From Mucilaginibacter limnophilus (GTDB lineage: Bacteria; Bacteroidota; Bacteroidia; Sphingobacteriales; Sphingobacteriaceae), in contig NZ_SACK01000006.1 of assembly GCF_004005815.1 (NCBI RefSeq), positions 1 through 64,000 of the forward strand: a stretch of 64,000 bases of DNA. Direction: 5' to 3'. Shown in pieces: positions 15,332 through 26,153 of this stretch. The notes below the pieces were generated by a model. That model was not told where the DNA came from, did not search any database, and saw only the letters and a program-made list of their open reading frames with translations. Position 1 is the stretch's first letter, and the number at the start of each line of letters is the position of its first letter. A program made the position numbers and the translations under genes.

Positions 15332-17350
15332 TCAGTTTTGCGACGGCTCAATCCAGTTGCCGTCTTCTTTTATAATGCAAATCAACTCGTCGAGCGCGTT
15401 ATCGGCATGTACATTCTTTTTCACCACCTCTTTGCCACGGTAAAGGGTAATCTTGTCGGTACCCGAACCTACGTAACCGTAATCGGCATCGGCCATTTCG
15501 CCCGGCCCGTTAACTATACAGCCCATTATACCAATTTTTAAACCTTTTAAATGACTGGTGCGGCTACGGATCATTTGTGTAGTAATCATCAGGTCGAACA
15601 ACGTGCGCCCGCAGCTTGGGCACGAGATGTATTCGGTTTTAGATATCCGCGAACGTGTCGCCTGCAAAATGCCGAAAGCGGTTGAGGTAATGATATTTAC
15701 CGGCATGCCCGGAGCGTCTATCCAAATACCATCGCCAAAACCGTCAACCAATAAAGCCCCAAGATCAGTAGCAGAGAATAATTGTAGGTTGGTTATTTGT
15801 TCATGGTCCATGGTCCATGGTCTATGGACTTCTTCAAACGCATAACTCCTTTTCACTATCACCGGCACATCCAGCCCAAACTCATTCAGTTTAAAGAAAA
15901 ATGAACGCTGATCGGCCATGCCATGCAGTTCATCTGTTTCCAGCACAAACACCAGCGAATGGTCGAATGGCAAGGCGGCGAATTCATCTCTTTCAATATC
16001 GTTTGCCTTTATGCGCACCAGGTTTAAAGCTGATGAGCGGTTGGCATCTGCGGCAATATATTGCTGCAGGGTAAACAGCGGATGGGACAGTGTTTTGTTA
16101 GCCAGTTTCAGCCATGTATCGTAATTGTAAAGTTGCTTTAGGTTGCCCGGCAGCGTAAACGAAGGTAAATTATCGCCAAAGTACACAAAGTCAACTGACT
16201 GCTCGGCCATATTATATTTATCCAGTACAGGCGAATACAGGTAACCGGCATCATTTAGTATCGATGGGTCTTTCAGATTAGACTGCGACAGGTCGATCAC
16301 CACACGCGGTACCATATGCCCGCCTATAAAAGCATTGGCCTCGTAAGTATCGCGTTTTTTGTATTCATATGGTGAGTGGCTATGGTCCATGGTCCATGGT
16401 CCATGGTCAATAGTCTTTTCTGTAGCTTCCTGTGCCTCGCTCCTTGCACTATACCTTTGCACCAGCGCCATAGCTACCGGCGCTTCGGCTTCGGGTTCTT
16501 CGGTTAGTGAAACACGTACGGTATCGCCAAGGCCATCTTCCAGCAATGTACCTATGCCTACGGCCGATTTTATACGCCCGTCCTCACCATCGCCTGCCTC
16601 GGTTACCCCAAGGTGCAGCGGGTAGTTCATGCCCTCGGCAACCATGGTTTCAACCAGTAAACGGTAAGCCTGCACCATAACCTGCGGGTTGCTCGATTTC
16701 ATGCTGACAACCAGGTTGTAGTAACCCAGGTTTTCGCACATGCGGATAAACTCCATTGCCGACTCCACCATGCCATGCGGCGTATCGCCGTAACGGCTCA
16801 TAATACGGTCGGACAGTGAGCCGTGATTAGTACCGATACGCATAGCGGTGCCATACTCCTGGCAAACTTTTACCAGCGGTGCAAATTTTTGATAGATGCG
16901 CTCAAGCTCGGCACGGTATTCAGCATCGGTATAATCTATCTGGTCGAAACGTTTTTTGTCAGCATAGTTACCCGGGTTAACACGCACTTTTTCCACTATC
17001 CGGGCGGCTACCTCAGCAGCGTTGGGGGTGAAGTGTATGTCGGCTACCAGCGGCGTGTTATATCCGCGCATGCGCAGCTGTTTTTTTATCTCTGCAAGGT
17101 TTTGCGCTTCTTTAATGCTTGGCGCTGTTATGCGCACATACTCGCAGCCGGCCTCTATCATGCGTATCGACTGTTCGACTGTGCCAATGGTATCCATGGT
17201 GTCGGTTGTCGTCATGCTCTGTATGCGTATAGGGTTATTGCCGCCCAAAGGCACATCGCCAATTTTTACCTCGCGGGTAATAAATCGCGAATATTCAGTT
17301 AACGAATTACAGTAACGGCCCGGCAGCACCTTAACAGCATCAGCATTCAT
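15332..17350 (-). CDS. ispG: 4-hydroxy-3-methylbut-2-enyl diphosphate synthase, long form
   Basis: This enzyme carries out step 6 of the MEP isoprenoid pathway: reductive ring opening of MEcPP to HMBPP. It has 672 residues from the ATG at 17350; the frame opens at 17377. The N-terminal TIM barrel (IRIQSMTTTDT... HLGVTEAGDGEDGRIKSA) is followed by the extra A* domain found in Bacteroidota and plants. The C-terminal 4Fe-4S domain has CPSCGRTLF and GIMGCIVNGPGEMADADYGYVG. Two short heptamer-repeat tracts are translated in frame, giving HGPWTMDH near residue 315 and RPWTMDH near residue 510, close to the two edges of the A* domain. Such tracts are normally intergenic. Confidence 0.96.
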   Translation of the reverse strand: MNADAVKVLPGRYCNSLTEYSRFITREVKIGDVPLGGNNPIRIQSMTTTDTMDTIGTVEQSIRMIEAGCEYVRITAPSIKEAQNLAEIKKQLRMRGYNTPLVADIHFTPNAAEVAARIVEKVRVNPGNYADKKRFDQIDYTDAEYRAELERIYQKFAPLVKVCQEYGTAMRIGTNHGSLSDRIMSRYGDTPHGMVESAMEFIRMCENLGYYNLVVSMKSSNPQVMVQAYRLLVETMVAEGMNYPLHLGVTEAGDGEDGRIKSAVGIGTLLEDGLGDTVRVSLTEEPEAEAPVAMALVQRYSARSEAQEATEKTIDHGPWTMDHSHSPYEYKKRDTYEANAFIGGHMVPRVVIDLSQSNLKDPSILNDAGYLYSPVLDKYNMAEQSVDFVYFGDNLPSFTLPGNLKQLYNYDTWLKLANKTLSHPLFTLQQYIAADANRSSALNLVRIKANDIERDEFAALPFDHSLVFVLETDELHGMADQRSFFFKLNEFGLDVPVIVKRSYAFEEVHRPWTMDHEQITNLQLFSATDLGALLVDGFGDGIWIDAPGMPVNIITSTAFGILQATRSRISKTEYISCPSCGRTLFDLMITTQMIRSRTSHLKGLKIGIMGCIVNGPGEMADADYGYVGSGTDKITLYRGKEVVKKNVHADNALDELICIIKEDGNWIEPSQN
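15801..15829. repeat. ATGGTCC heptamer repeat inside ispG (copy 2 in protein order)
   Basis: Four units of ATGGTCC type (the last degenerate, ATGGAC) lie within ispG and encode HRPWTMDHEQ in frame. GTCCAT (15813-15818) can pair with ATGGAC (15824-15829). The same tract recurs 550 bases away at 16381-16415. Confidence 0.9.
16381..16415. repeat. ATGGTCC heptamer repeat inside ispG (copy 1 in protein order)
   Basis: About five heptamer units (ATGGTCC x3, then ATGGTCA, ATAGTCT) encode TIDHGPWTMDH in frame. Three heptamers make 21 bases, so units added in threes keep the frame. Reading GACCATG through its three phases gives the peptide DHGPWTM. Confidence 0.9.
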
Positions 17351-17419
17351 GCAGTGGATAGAATTAATTTTATGCAAAAATACAAAATATGTGTTGGTAT
17401 GCAGTTGACATAAAATTGT

Positions 17420-17427
17420 TAAATTTG
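17420..17427 (+). promoter_or_regulatory. -7 element of the toxin-antitoxin operon
   Basis: TAAATTTG matches TAnnTTTG and ends only 3 bases before the antitoxin ATG at 17431. Transcription would start at or near the A of the ATG, giving a leaderless mRNA. This also argues against the upstream in-frame ATG at 17389. Confidence 0.5.
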
Positions 17428-17430
17428 AAT

Positions 17431-17646
17431 ATGGCTACTCAATTCATCACTAACGATAAAGGCGAACGTACCGCAGTGATAGTTCCGATAAGTGAATACG
17501 AAAACATGCTGCACTTACACCATGCCAGCCTGGAACTTACCGAAGACTATAAGTCAATGATGGATAGAATGCTGGAGCAGGAAGTTAATGATGAAGCCCA
17601 ATACGTATCTGCGGATGTTATAAAAGAACGTTTCCGGAAAAAATGA
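17431..17646 (+). CDS. Antitoxin of a type II toxin-antitoxin pair (Phd/YefM-RelB-like)
   Basis: This is a 71-residue protein: MATQFITNDKGERTAVIVPISEYENML resembles the N-terminal DNA-binding and dimer part of Phd/YefM-type antitoxins. The acidic and then basic C-terminal tail (EQEVNDEAQY... IKERFRKK) would wrap the toxin. It overlaps the toxin start by 4 bases (ATGA at 17643-17646), the usual antitoxin-first coupling. Such antitoxins repress their own promoter; I see no clear palindrome in the very short leader. Confidence 0.85.
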   Translation: MATQFITNDKGERTAVIVPISEYENMLHLHHASLELTEDYKSMMDRMLEQEVNDEAQYVSADVIKERFRKK

Positions 17647-17921
17647 CTTATCAGCTAATATTTACAGTTGAGGCTGAAAGGGATTTAGAGGATATTCAAG
17701 ACTATTACAATAAGATATCACGTGCTATTACTGATGATTTCTTTGAAGAGTTCTTTTATACAACTGATTTTATAGAGCAGGAACCACAATTATTTCAGGT
17801 TAGATATAGGGGCATTCGCATAGCGCCTCTTTATCGCTTTCCATATGGAATACATTATCGTGAGAATGGTAATCGGATTGTTGTTTATCGAGTTCTTCAT
17901 ACCAAACGCTACTTCAGATAA
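17643..17921 (+). CDS. RelE/ParE family toxin
   Basis: This 92-residue toxin has MTYQLIFTVEAERDLEDIQDYY (the ParE/RelE first strand and helix pair) and GIHYRENGNRIVVYRVLHTKR (the C-terminal sheet with the RVLH element). ParE-type members poison gyrase and RelE-type members cut mRNA on the ribosome. The sequence is closer to ParE by its ERDLEDI helix, but the target cannot be fixed from sequence. It is translationally coupled to the antitoxin. Confidence 0.88.
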   Translation: MTYQLIFTVEAERDLEDIQDYYNKISRAITDDFFEEFFYTTDFIEQEPQLFQVRYRGIRIAPLYRFPYGIHYRENGNRIVVYRVLHTKRYFR

Positions 17922-17953
17922 AAAAATGCCGGCTCGTAAACGAAACCGGCATT
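17921..17953 (-). terminator. Terminator for the toastrack gene (minus strand)
   Basis: ATGCCGG (17926-17932) pairs with CCGGCAT (17946-17952), with TCGT/ACGA pairing inside the loop. On the minus strand the stem is followed by a T run (plus-strand A at 17921-17926). It sits between the convergent toxin and toastrack genes and mainly serves the latter. Confidence 0.8.
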
Positions 17954-17983
17954 CAACTGACCAAAACTATTATAAACTAAAAA

Positions 17984-18970
17984 CTAATATTTATTTACAT
18001 TGAAGTCGGATATACCACCGCTCATTTTAATGTAGATCTTATTTTTTGCTGCTGCGAAACCGGGTGTTTCATAATGGTTGTCGCCAACTTTTGTAAAGCC
18101 GTTTACATCTACTGATGAAAGGCCCGATTGTGTGGTAATACTGCAGGCTGCATTTTGCGGAACGTTAATGTTTACTTCCGACGCGCCTGTTGATACTTCT
18201 ATGCGTGTTTCGGCTAATGGCTGGCCAACTTTCAAATCAATTGATGCAGCGCCGCCATTCAGTTTGAATGATTTCAGCTTGAATTTGGTAAGGTCAAACT
18301 CGACGCTTGACGCGCCGGTGTTCATATTTATGTCCCACACCGGGATAGTGCTAAGCTTTAATTCGGCTGTATTGCTTTTGTTCTTGTCGTTATCATCCCA
18401 GTTGAAACGGAACTTGCCATGGCGGTCTCGCATTTTAAAGTCGATCACGCTTAACGAGTCGGTTTGTTTATTAGTAAGGTCATAACGGCCTGTAAATTCT
18501 TTAGTTGACGCGGCAAACAGGTTGGCGGTAGTGTCTTTCAGCTCATATGCTGTACCGCCGCCCGAAATGTTTAACAATGCTACCTTAGTGCCCGGGGCAA
18601 AAACTTGTTTGTATTCGCTGTTGCCCTGTACTTTAACCACGCCTTTGCTGTCGGTAACTTCGTCATCATCGTCGTCATCATCATCATACTGATAATGAAA
18701 ATCACGTGGCATCCAGAAGAAACTACGGTTGCCCAGATCAGCAAACAGGATGATAGCGAAACCACCCACAATTACCAGTGCCTTTACTACTGTTGCCCAT
18801 GCTTCGCGCTGGTTAGCCAGCACCATGCTTACACCTGCCATTACCAGGAACACGGGCCATAAGCGAAATACATTACCCCAGTGAAAATCTATATACCCTA
18901 AGTTGTTCAGCAAAAAGGCTGCTCCAATTAAAACAAGCACTAAGCCTGTTATCCATTTATCGTTTCTCAT
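17984..18970 (-). CDS. LiaF/toastrack-type membrane protein with DUF5668-like helices
   Basis: This 328-residue protein has two to three predicted helices in the first 85 residues (WITGLVLVLIGAAFLLNNLG and following), typical of DUF5668/LiaI-LiaF N-termini. A run of eight Asp (YDDDDDDDDE, about residues 95-103) follows. The C-terminal beta-solenoid-like toastrack domain has repeated GASSVEF, GGAASIDL, TGASEVNI and GLSSVDV units. Family members act with PspC in envelope-stress sensing. It lies 5 bases downstream of the PspC gene on the same strand, which supports that role. Confidence 0.85.
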   Translation of the reverse strand: MRNDKWITGLVLVLIGAAFLLNNLGYIDFHWGNVFRLWPVFLVMAGVSMVLANQREAWATVVKALVIVGGFAIILFADLGNRSFFWMPRDFHYQYDDDDDDDDEVTDSKGVVKVQGNSEYKQVFAPGTKVALLNISGGGTAYELKDTTANLFAASTKEFTGRYDLTNKQTDSLSVIDFKMRDRHGKFRFNWDDNDKNKSNTAELKLSTIPVWDINMNTGASSVEFDLTKFKLKSFKLNGGAASIDLKVGQPLAETRIEVSTGASEVNINVPQNAACSITTQSGLSSVDVNGFTKVGDNHYETPGFAAAKNKIYIKMSGGISDFNVNKY

Positions 18971-18975
18971 GATGA

Positions 18976-19584
18976 TTATATAGTTGTAGGGTTATCGTTT
19001 TTGTTATCTTCTGATTTTGGCTCTTCGGCTATGGGCTGCTCGTCTGCAGGTGCGGTGGTTGTTGTATTATCCCACTGTTGTTTATCCCATGGCTTACGTT
19101 TTGCGCCCGACATGATGAAGGCTATACCTGCGCCCACCAGTATCATCGGCCACATTATATCAAAGTCTATATCAGGTATCAGGTTAAAGTTTTCAAGCAG
19201 GAAAGCGAAACCGCCTATTATCAATATTGTGCCCACAATCACACCCGCTTTTGAAGGTTTTTTAGCAGGAACCTGTCCGAATGGTTCTGCAGGCTTGCCA
19301 TAGTTAGGCATGGTAAAGTTTGGCTCGCTGGTACTTTTAAATGGATTGAACGGATCCATTGGCGGTACCCTGTAATCTACTTCAGGATTGTTAAAGTAAA
19401 AAGGTTTTTTAGGAAGCACTATCCATAATATGCCGTAGAGCACTAAACCAGCCCCTTTAAAAATAAAGGCGGCTAAAAATATTACCCTTACAATTGATAC
19501 ATCAACGCCGAAGTACTCGGCTACACCTGCGCATACACCGCCTATTTTTTTGCGTTGCTCGTCGCGATAAAGTTTCTTTTCCAT
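18976..19584 (-). CDS. PspC domain membrane protein
   Basis: This is a 202-residue protein. The PspC domain fills residues 3-60 (KLYRDEQRKKIGGVCAGVAEYFGVDVSIVRV... LYGILWIVLP). A proline-rich linker is followed by two more helices at about 125-170 (GVIVGTILIIGGFAFLLE and the next segment), resembling the DUF5668 pair of its neighbour, and then an acidic tail. PspC proteins sense inner-membrane stress. It forms an operon with the toastrack protein and starts 20 bases after the SDR gene, so all three could share a transcript. Confidence 0.9.
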   Translation of the reverse strand: MEKKLYRDEQRKKIGGVCAGVAEYFGVDVSIVRVIFLAAFIFKGAGLVLYGILWIVLPKKPFYFNNPEVDYRVPPMDPFNPFKSTSEPNFTMPNYGKPAEPFGQVPAKKPSKAGVIVGTILIIGGFAFLLENFNLIPDIDFDIMWPMILVGAGIAFIMSGAKRKPWDKQQWDNTTTTAPADEQPIAEEPKSEDNKNDNPTTI

Positions 19585-19604
19585 TTTCTGTCAGTTTTAA
19601 TTTT

Positions 19605-20309
19605 TTACAATTGGCCGCCTGCCGGTTTGATGATCATCTCATCGACATTTGCGCCTACACTCATGTTTAATATCATTGTAATGGCCTCGGCAATGTCTTC
19701 GGGTAATACCATCTGGTTGGGGTCAACTTCCATCCCTTTCCACGAATCGGTATATGTCGATCCGGGGATGATGGCTGTTACTTTTACTCCGTGTGGTTCC
19801 ATTTCAAGTTTCATTACCTTATTAAGACCTAACAGCGCATACTTTGTTACGCTATACACACCTGCCACAGCTATGGGCTGAAGCGAGGCTACTGAGCATA
19901 TATTGAAGATATGCCCTTCACCGGCAGAAACCATCTTTTTACCGAAGAAACGGTACAGTTCATAGGCAGGCATCAGGTTTGTATTCACCTGTTTTTCGAA
20001 TGAATTTTCATCATCTTCAAGTATGGGAAGGTGCCTGTACATACCCACATTATTCACTATAATTCCGACGAAACCCATGTTTTTCTCGGTGAATTCGGCA
20101 AAATTTATTAGCTCGGCTTTGATACTGCAGTCGGCAACAGCGGTTACTACCTTAATTTGAGGAGCAATTTCATGTAATTCGGCTTTAAAGGCTTCCAGTT
20201 CATGGGCGTTGCGGGAGCAAATGGCAACGTTTATTCCCTGTTTTGCTAAAGCTATGGTGATGGCACGGCCCATGCCTTTGGTGGCGCCGGTTATAAGAGC
20301 ATTTTTCAT
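19605..20309 (-). CDS. Short-chain dehydrogenase/reductase
   Basis: This 234-residue classical SDR has the cofactor motif TGATKGMG near the N-terminus (residues 8-15), NNVG at about 87-90, and the catalytic Ser plus Tyr-x3-Lys in CSVASLQPIAVAGVYSVTK (about 138-157). It resembles 3-oxoacyl-ACP reductase-like SDRs (FabG/YdfG branch), and the arginine in CSRN suggests NADPH. The substrate is unknown. It is on the same strand as pspC and diverges from the PfkB kinase gene. Confidence 0.92.
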   Translation of the reverse strand: MKNALITGATKGMGRAITIALAKQGINVAICSRNAHELEAFKAELHEIAPQIKVVTAVADCSIKAELINFAEFTEKNMGFVGIIVNNVGMYRHLPILEDDENSFEKQVNTNLMPAYELYRFFGKKMVSAGEGHIFNICSVASLQPIAVAGVYSVTKYALLGLNKVMKLEMEPHGVKVTAIIPGSTYTDSWKGMEVDPNQMVLPEDIAEAITMILNMSVGANVDEMIIKPAGGQL

Positions 20310-20421
20310 GTATGTGATGTGTTGATAATTATCGGATAGTTCTGTTTAAAATTAACCCAAATATGATAACTATGCCGGTTATTGTTAAAAGAAATTACCT
20401 TTAAGGTTTACTTAACATTAA

Positions 20422-21303
20422 ATGAACGAAAGTGTATTTGATATCTGCTGTATCGGCCACATTACGCAGGATAAAGTGATCAACCCGCAGTCGACGGTAT
20501 ATATGCCCGGCGGTACGGCGTTTTATTTTTCGCAGGCTATGCAGCATCTGCCGGTTAATTACGGACTGGTAACTTCTGTAGCGCAAACAGAGATGGTATA
20601 TGTTGAGCAATTGCAAGGCATTGGCATCAAAGTACAGGCATTACCCGGCAGCGGTACTGTTTATTTTGAAAACAGTTATGCCGAGGATTCTAATAATCGC
20701 ACGCAACGCGTGTTACAAAAGGCAGATACTTTTGATGCCGAACAGTTAAAAAGTATTAATGCAAAAGTGTTTCACTTAGGACCTTTACTGGCCGATGACT
20801 TTGCGCCGGACTTAATAGAGGCGCTTGCATCACAAGGCAAGATATCGCTCGATGTGCAGGGTTTATTAAGAAGAGTAGAGGATACGCAGGTACTGGCTAC
20901 CGACTGGCAGCATAAGCGCGAACTTTTACCTTTTGTGCACACACTAAAAGTAAATGAACACGAACTTGCTGTACTAACCGGCCAGGAAGATATACAAGTT
21001 GGTGCAGTGCTGCTTGCAGGCATGGGCGTGAAAGAAGTGGTGGTTACCCTTGGTAGCGAGGGGTCACTTATTTATGCCGATGGAGAGTTTCATACCATCC
21101 CTGTATTCAAGCCAGATGTATTTAGAGATGCAACCGGTTGCGGAGATACTTATATGGCGGGTTATCTGTACAAGCGTGTAAAGGGCGTTCCGGTTACCGA
21201 GGCCGGGCTTTTCGCATCGGCAATGGCAGGGTTAAAGTCGGGCATCTCGGGGCCGTTTACAGGTACAGAAGATGAGGTAAATAGTTTTATCATGAGAAAT
21301 TAA
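20422..21303 (+). CDS. PfkB family sugar/nucleoside kinase
   Basis: This 293-residue ribokinase-like enzyme has MPGGTAFYFSQAMQHL (PfkB signature 1 region), VVTLGSEGSLIY and DATGCGDTYMAGYLY (signature 2; catalytic Asp in GCGD where GAGD is usual). It transfers phosphate from ATP to a sugar or a similar alcohol; the substrate is not deducible. A -7-like TACCTTTA lies at 20396-20403. It is divergent from the SDR gene and followed by a secreted protein after 33 bases. Confidence 0.9.
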   Translation: MNESVFDICCIGHITQDKVINPQSTVYMPGGTAFYFSQAMQHLPVNYGLVTSVAQTEMVYVEQLQGIGIKVQALPGSGTVYFENSYAEDSNNRTQRVLQKADTFDAEQLKSINAKVFHLGPLLADDFAPDLIEALASQGKISLDVQGLLRRVEDTQVLATDWQHKRELLPFVHTLKVNEHELAVLTGQEDIQVGAVLLAGMGVKEVVVTLGSEGSLIYADGEFHTIPVFKPDVFRDATGCGDTYMAGYLYKRVKGVPVTEAGLFASAMAGLKSGISGPFTGTEDEVNSFIMRN

Positions 21304-21336
21304 CAGCTTATATTTAGGAACTCAATTCAAAGCAGC

Positions 21337-21966
21337 ATGAAACGTACCCTCATCACATTAGCCTTTATTATTGCCTGTATAGTTACTTATGCGCAGTCGT
21401 TTGAAGGTTATATCGTTTATAAGAACAGTTACAAAAGCAAAACAGATAACTTATCAGACAGCATGATGACCGCCATGATGGGCGATACTCAAAAATGGTA
21501 TACTAAGGGCGGCGAGTATAAGTCGGAAATAAACGGAACTTTTATGCAATGGCAGATCTATAACAAAGCTGACAACAAGCTTTATACAAAAATCGCTACT
21601 TCAAATGATGCGCTGTTTAATTACGCTGATGTTAATACTGATGAAATTCAAAATGTTCAGCTCAATAAAGGGGTTACTGAGGTATTGGGTTATAAATGCG
21701 ATGAACTGATATTAACATGCAAAAGCGGCATTCAGAAATACTACTTCAGTTCAAAGCTGCCGCTTGACAGCAAATTATTTGAAAAGCATAAATACGGTAA
21801 CTGGTATGAGTTTTTAAATCGTACCAATGCCGTACCGTTAAAAATTATACTGGATAACCCCCAGCTAAGCCTCGAGTCTGTCGCCACTGAAATAAAAAAA
21901 GTACCATTGGATAAGAATCTTTTTGTATTACCGGCCGGAATGAATGCCACAATAAATCCTTATTAA
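21337..21966 (+). CDS. Secreted protein of unknown function
   Basis: This 209-residue protein has a signal peptide (MKRTLITLAFIIACIVTYAQ). The mature part is rich in beta strands, opens with SFEGYIVYKNSYKSK, and contains GVTEVLGYKCDELILTCKSG. It resembles the DUF4412/GLPGLI style of small Bacteroidota periplasmic proteins, but I cannot assign a family with confidence. Met-rich SDSMMTAMMGD is a possible metal-binding stretch. It may be co-transcribed with the PfkB gene. Confidence 0.72.
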   Translation: MKRTLITLAFIIACIVTYAQSFEGYIVYKNSYKSKTDNLSDSMMTAMMGDTQKWYTKGGEYKSEINGTFMQWQIYNKADNKLYTKIATSNDALFNYADVNTDEIQNVQLNKGVTEVLGYKCDELILTCKSGIQKYYFSSKLPLDSKLFEKHKYGNWYEFLNRTNAVPLKIILDNPQLSLESVATEIKKVPLDKNLFVLPAGMNATINPY

Positions 21967-22003
21967 TAAAAAAGCGGCCATGGATACCCCTATCCACGGC
22001 CGC
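21967..22003 (-). terminator. Terminator of the GH97 gene
   Basis: GCGGCC (21974-21979) pairs with GGCCGC (21998-22003), with TGGATA/TATCCA extending the stem past a single mismatch. On the minus strand it is followed by T6. It lies between convergent genes. Confidence 0.88.
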
Positions 22004-22025
22004 AACCAATTATCAAACCTAAAAC

Positions 22026-24544
<2,519 letters not shown>

Positions 24545-25276
24545 ATGTTTTACAGCTTAGGGAAATATATACTCTTACTTCGATTAAGTTTTAAAAAGCC
24601 TGAAAAGTTCAGTGTTTACTGGAGCGAGGTAATGCGCGAAATGGTATCAATAGGTATCGGCTCGCTGGCTATTATTGCCATTATATCAGTGTTTATCGGC
24701 GCAGCTACTACTATCCAGGTTGCGTTTCAGTTAAGCGGGCCGTTGGTTCCTCAATCAGTGGCAGGTACAATTGCCCGCGATTCAACCATTCTTGAATTTA
24801 GCCCAACCATATCAGCGCTTGTGCTTGCAGGACGTATTGGCTCAAGCATTGCCTCGCAAATAGGTACCATGCGCGTAACCGAACAAATTGACGCCCTTGA
24901 AATTATGGGCGTTAATGCTCCCGGCTACCTCATTGCGCCAAAAATTATTGCCGGGATGACAATGGTACCTATATTGGTAGTATTATCAATTGTACTGGGT
25001 ATTTCCGGCGGTTACATAGCCTGCGTTGTTTCGGGCGACATCTCTCCGGCCGACTACGTAATAGGTTTACGTGAGGGTTTTATCCCGCTTACGGTAAGGG
25101 TGGCTATGGTTAAGGCGATAACTTTTGGGTTTTTGATCACTTCTATCTGTGCGTATCAGGGCTTTTATACCTCGGGAGGCGCATTGGAAGTAGGCCAGTC
25201 ATCAACGTCCGGTGTAGTATATAGCTGTGTTATGATATTATTTGCCGACCTTGTTATAACCCGTTTGATGCTATGA
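24545..25276 (+). CDS. mlaE: MlaE family lipid ABC transporter permease
   Basis: This 243-residue permease has about five to six membrane helices. Family landmarks are AATTIQVAFQLSG, SPTISALVLAGRIGSSIASQIGTM and MRVTEQIDALEIMGVNAPGYLIAPK, the coupling-helix region that docks on MlaF. The open frame includes a TTG at 24539, but ATG at 24545 is preferred. It moves phospholipids between the membranes together with an MCE (MlaD) protein, which is not encoded here. It overlaps mlaF by 4 bases (ATGA). Confidence 0.93.
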   Translation: MFYSLGKYILLLRLSFKKPEKFSVYWSEVMREMVSIGIGSLAIIAIISVFIGAATTIQVAFQLSGPLVPQSVAGTIARDSTILEFSPTISALVLAGRIGSSIASQIGTMRVTEQIDALEIMGVNAPGYLIAPKIIAGMTMVPILVVLSIVLGISGGYIACVVSGDISPADYVIGLREGFIPLTVRVAMVKAITFGFLITSICAYQGFYTSGGALEVGQSSTSGVVYSCVMILFADLVITRLML

Positions 25277-26025
25277 TCGAAGTAAAGGACATATATAAAA
25301 CATTCGGTGATAACGAGGTGCTTAAAGGCATCAGCGTAAAATTTGAAGCCGGGAAAAACAATCTGATCATAGGTGGCTCAGGCTCCGGTAAAACTACCTT
25401 GTTGAAATGTATAGTAGGCCTGCACGAACCAACCAAAGGGCAGGTATTTTTCAATGGTGAAAACTTCACTGAAATGAACTTTGAAGAGCGTGTGCCTATT
25501 CGTACAGAAATAGGTATGCTTTTTCAAAACTCAGCCCTGTTTGACAGTATGACGGTTGAGGAAAATATCATGTTCCCGATGAACCTGTTTACCAATCAAA
25601 CAAAAGCGGAAAAACTTGATCGTGCAAACTTCTGCCTTGAGCGGGTAAACCTGAAAGGTAAAAACAAATTGTTCCCTGCAGAACTCTCGGGCGGTATGAA
25701 AAAACGTGTTGGCATTGCCCGCGCTATTGCTATGCAGCCCAAGTATTTGTTTGTTGATGAGCCAAACTCGGGCCTCGACCCAAAAACATCCATCCTTATA
25801 GATGAACTGATAAACGAGCTGACCGATGAATACAACATTACCACTGTTGTGGTAACCCACGATATGAACTCAGTAATGGGTATTGGTGAGCACATCGTAT
25901 TTTTGCATCAGGGGCAGAAATGGTGGGAAGGATCAAACCACGAGATAGCACATACCGATAATAAAGAGCTTAACGACTTTGTATTTGCCAGCAAGTTTAT
26001 GCAGGCGGCAAAAGATAGGTTGTAA
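25273..26025 (+). CDS. mlaF: MlaF family ABC transporter ATPase
   Basis: This is a 250-residue ATPase: Walker A GGSGSGKTT (about 36-44), Q-loop MLFQNSALFD, signature LSGGMKKRVGIARA (about 140), Walker B YLFVDEPNSGLDP and H-loop VVTHD. The SALFDSMTVEENI segment is typical of the MlaF/Ttg2A branch. It powers the MlaE permease encoded just upstream. Confidence 0.95.
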   Translation: MIEVKDIYKTFGDNEVLKGISVKFEAGKNNLIIGGSGSGKTTLLKCIVGLHEPTKGQVFFNGENFTEMNFEERVPIRTEIGMLFQNSALFDSMTVEENIMFPMNLFTNQTKAEKLDRANFCLERVNLKGKNKLFPAELSGGMKKRVGIARAIAMQPKYLFVDEPNSGLDPKTSILIDELINELTDEYNITTVVVTHDMNSVMGIGEHIVFLHQGQKWWEGSNHEIAHTDNKELNDFVFASKFMQAAKDRL

Positions 26026-26153
26026 GTTTTAGAGATTAGTTAATTAGAGATTTGAGATTAGTTTCGGAAAACCCGTTATCACTAAATCTGAATTGTTAAG
26101 TTTGCAAATTGTTAACTAAGCACTGGTTTCTGATCTCTAATCACTAATAAAAA
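26026..26153. repeat. Intergenic GAGATTTGAGATTAG-type repeat
   Basis: TTAGAGAT (26029-26036) is inverted as ATCTCTAA at 26133-26140, and AGAGATTTGAGATTAG lies at 26046-26061. The words resemble the arms flanking the IVP gene at 4.6-5.0 kb, but here only about 100 bases without a gene lie between them. It may be an empty or decayed relative. Confidence 0.5.

Noticed and set aside
15801..16415. Frameshift or assembly error in ispG
   Set aside because: The reading frame stays open through both tracts, and the flanking sequence on each side matches IspG.
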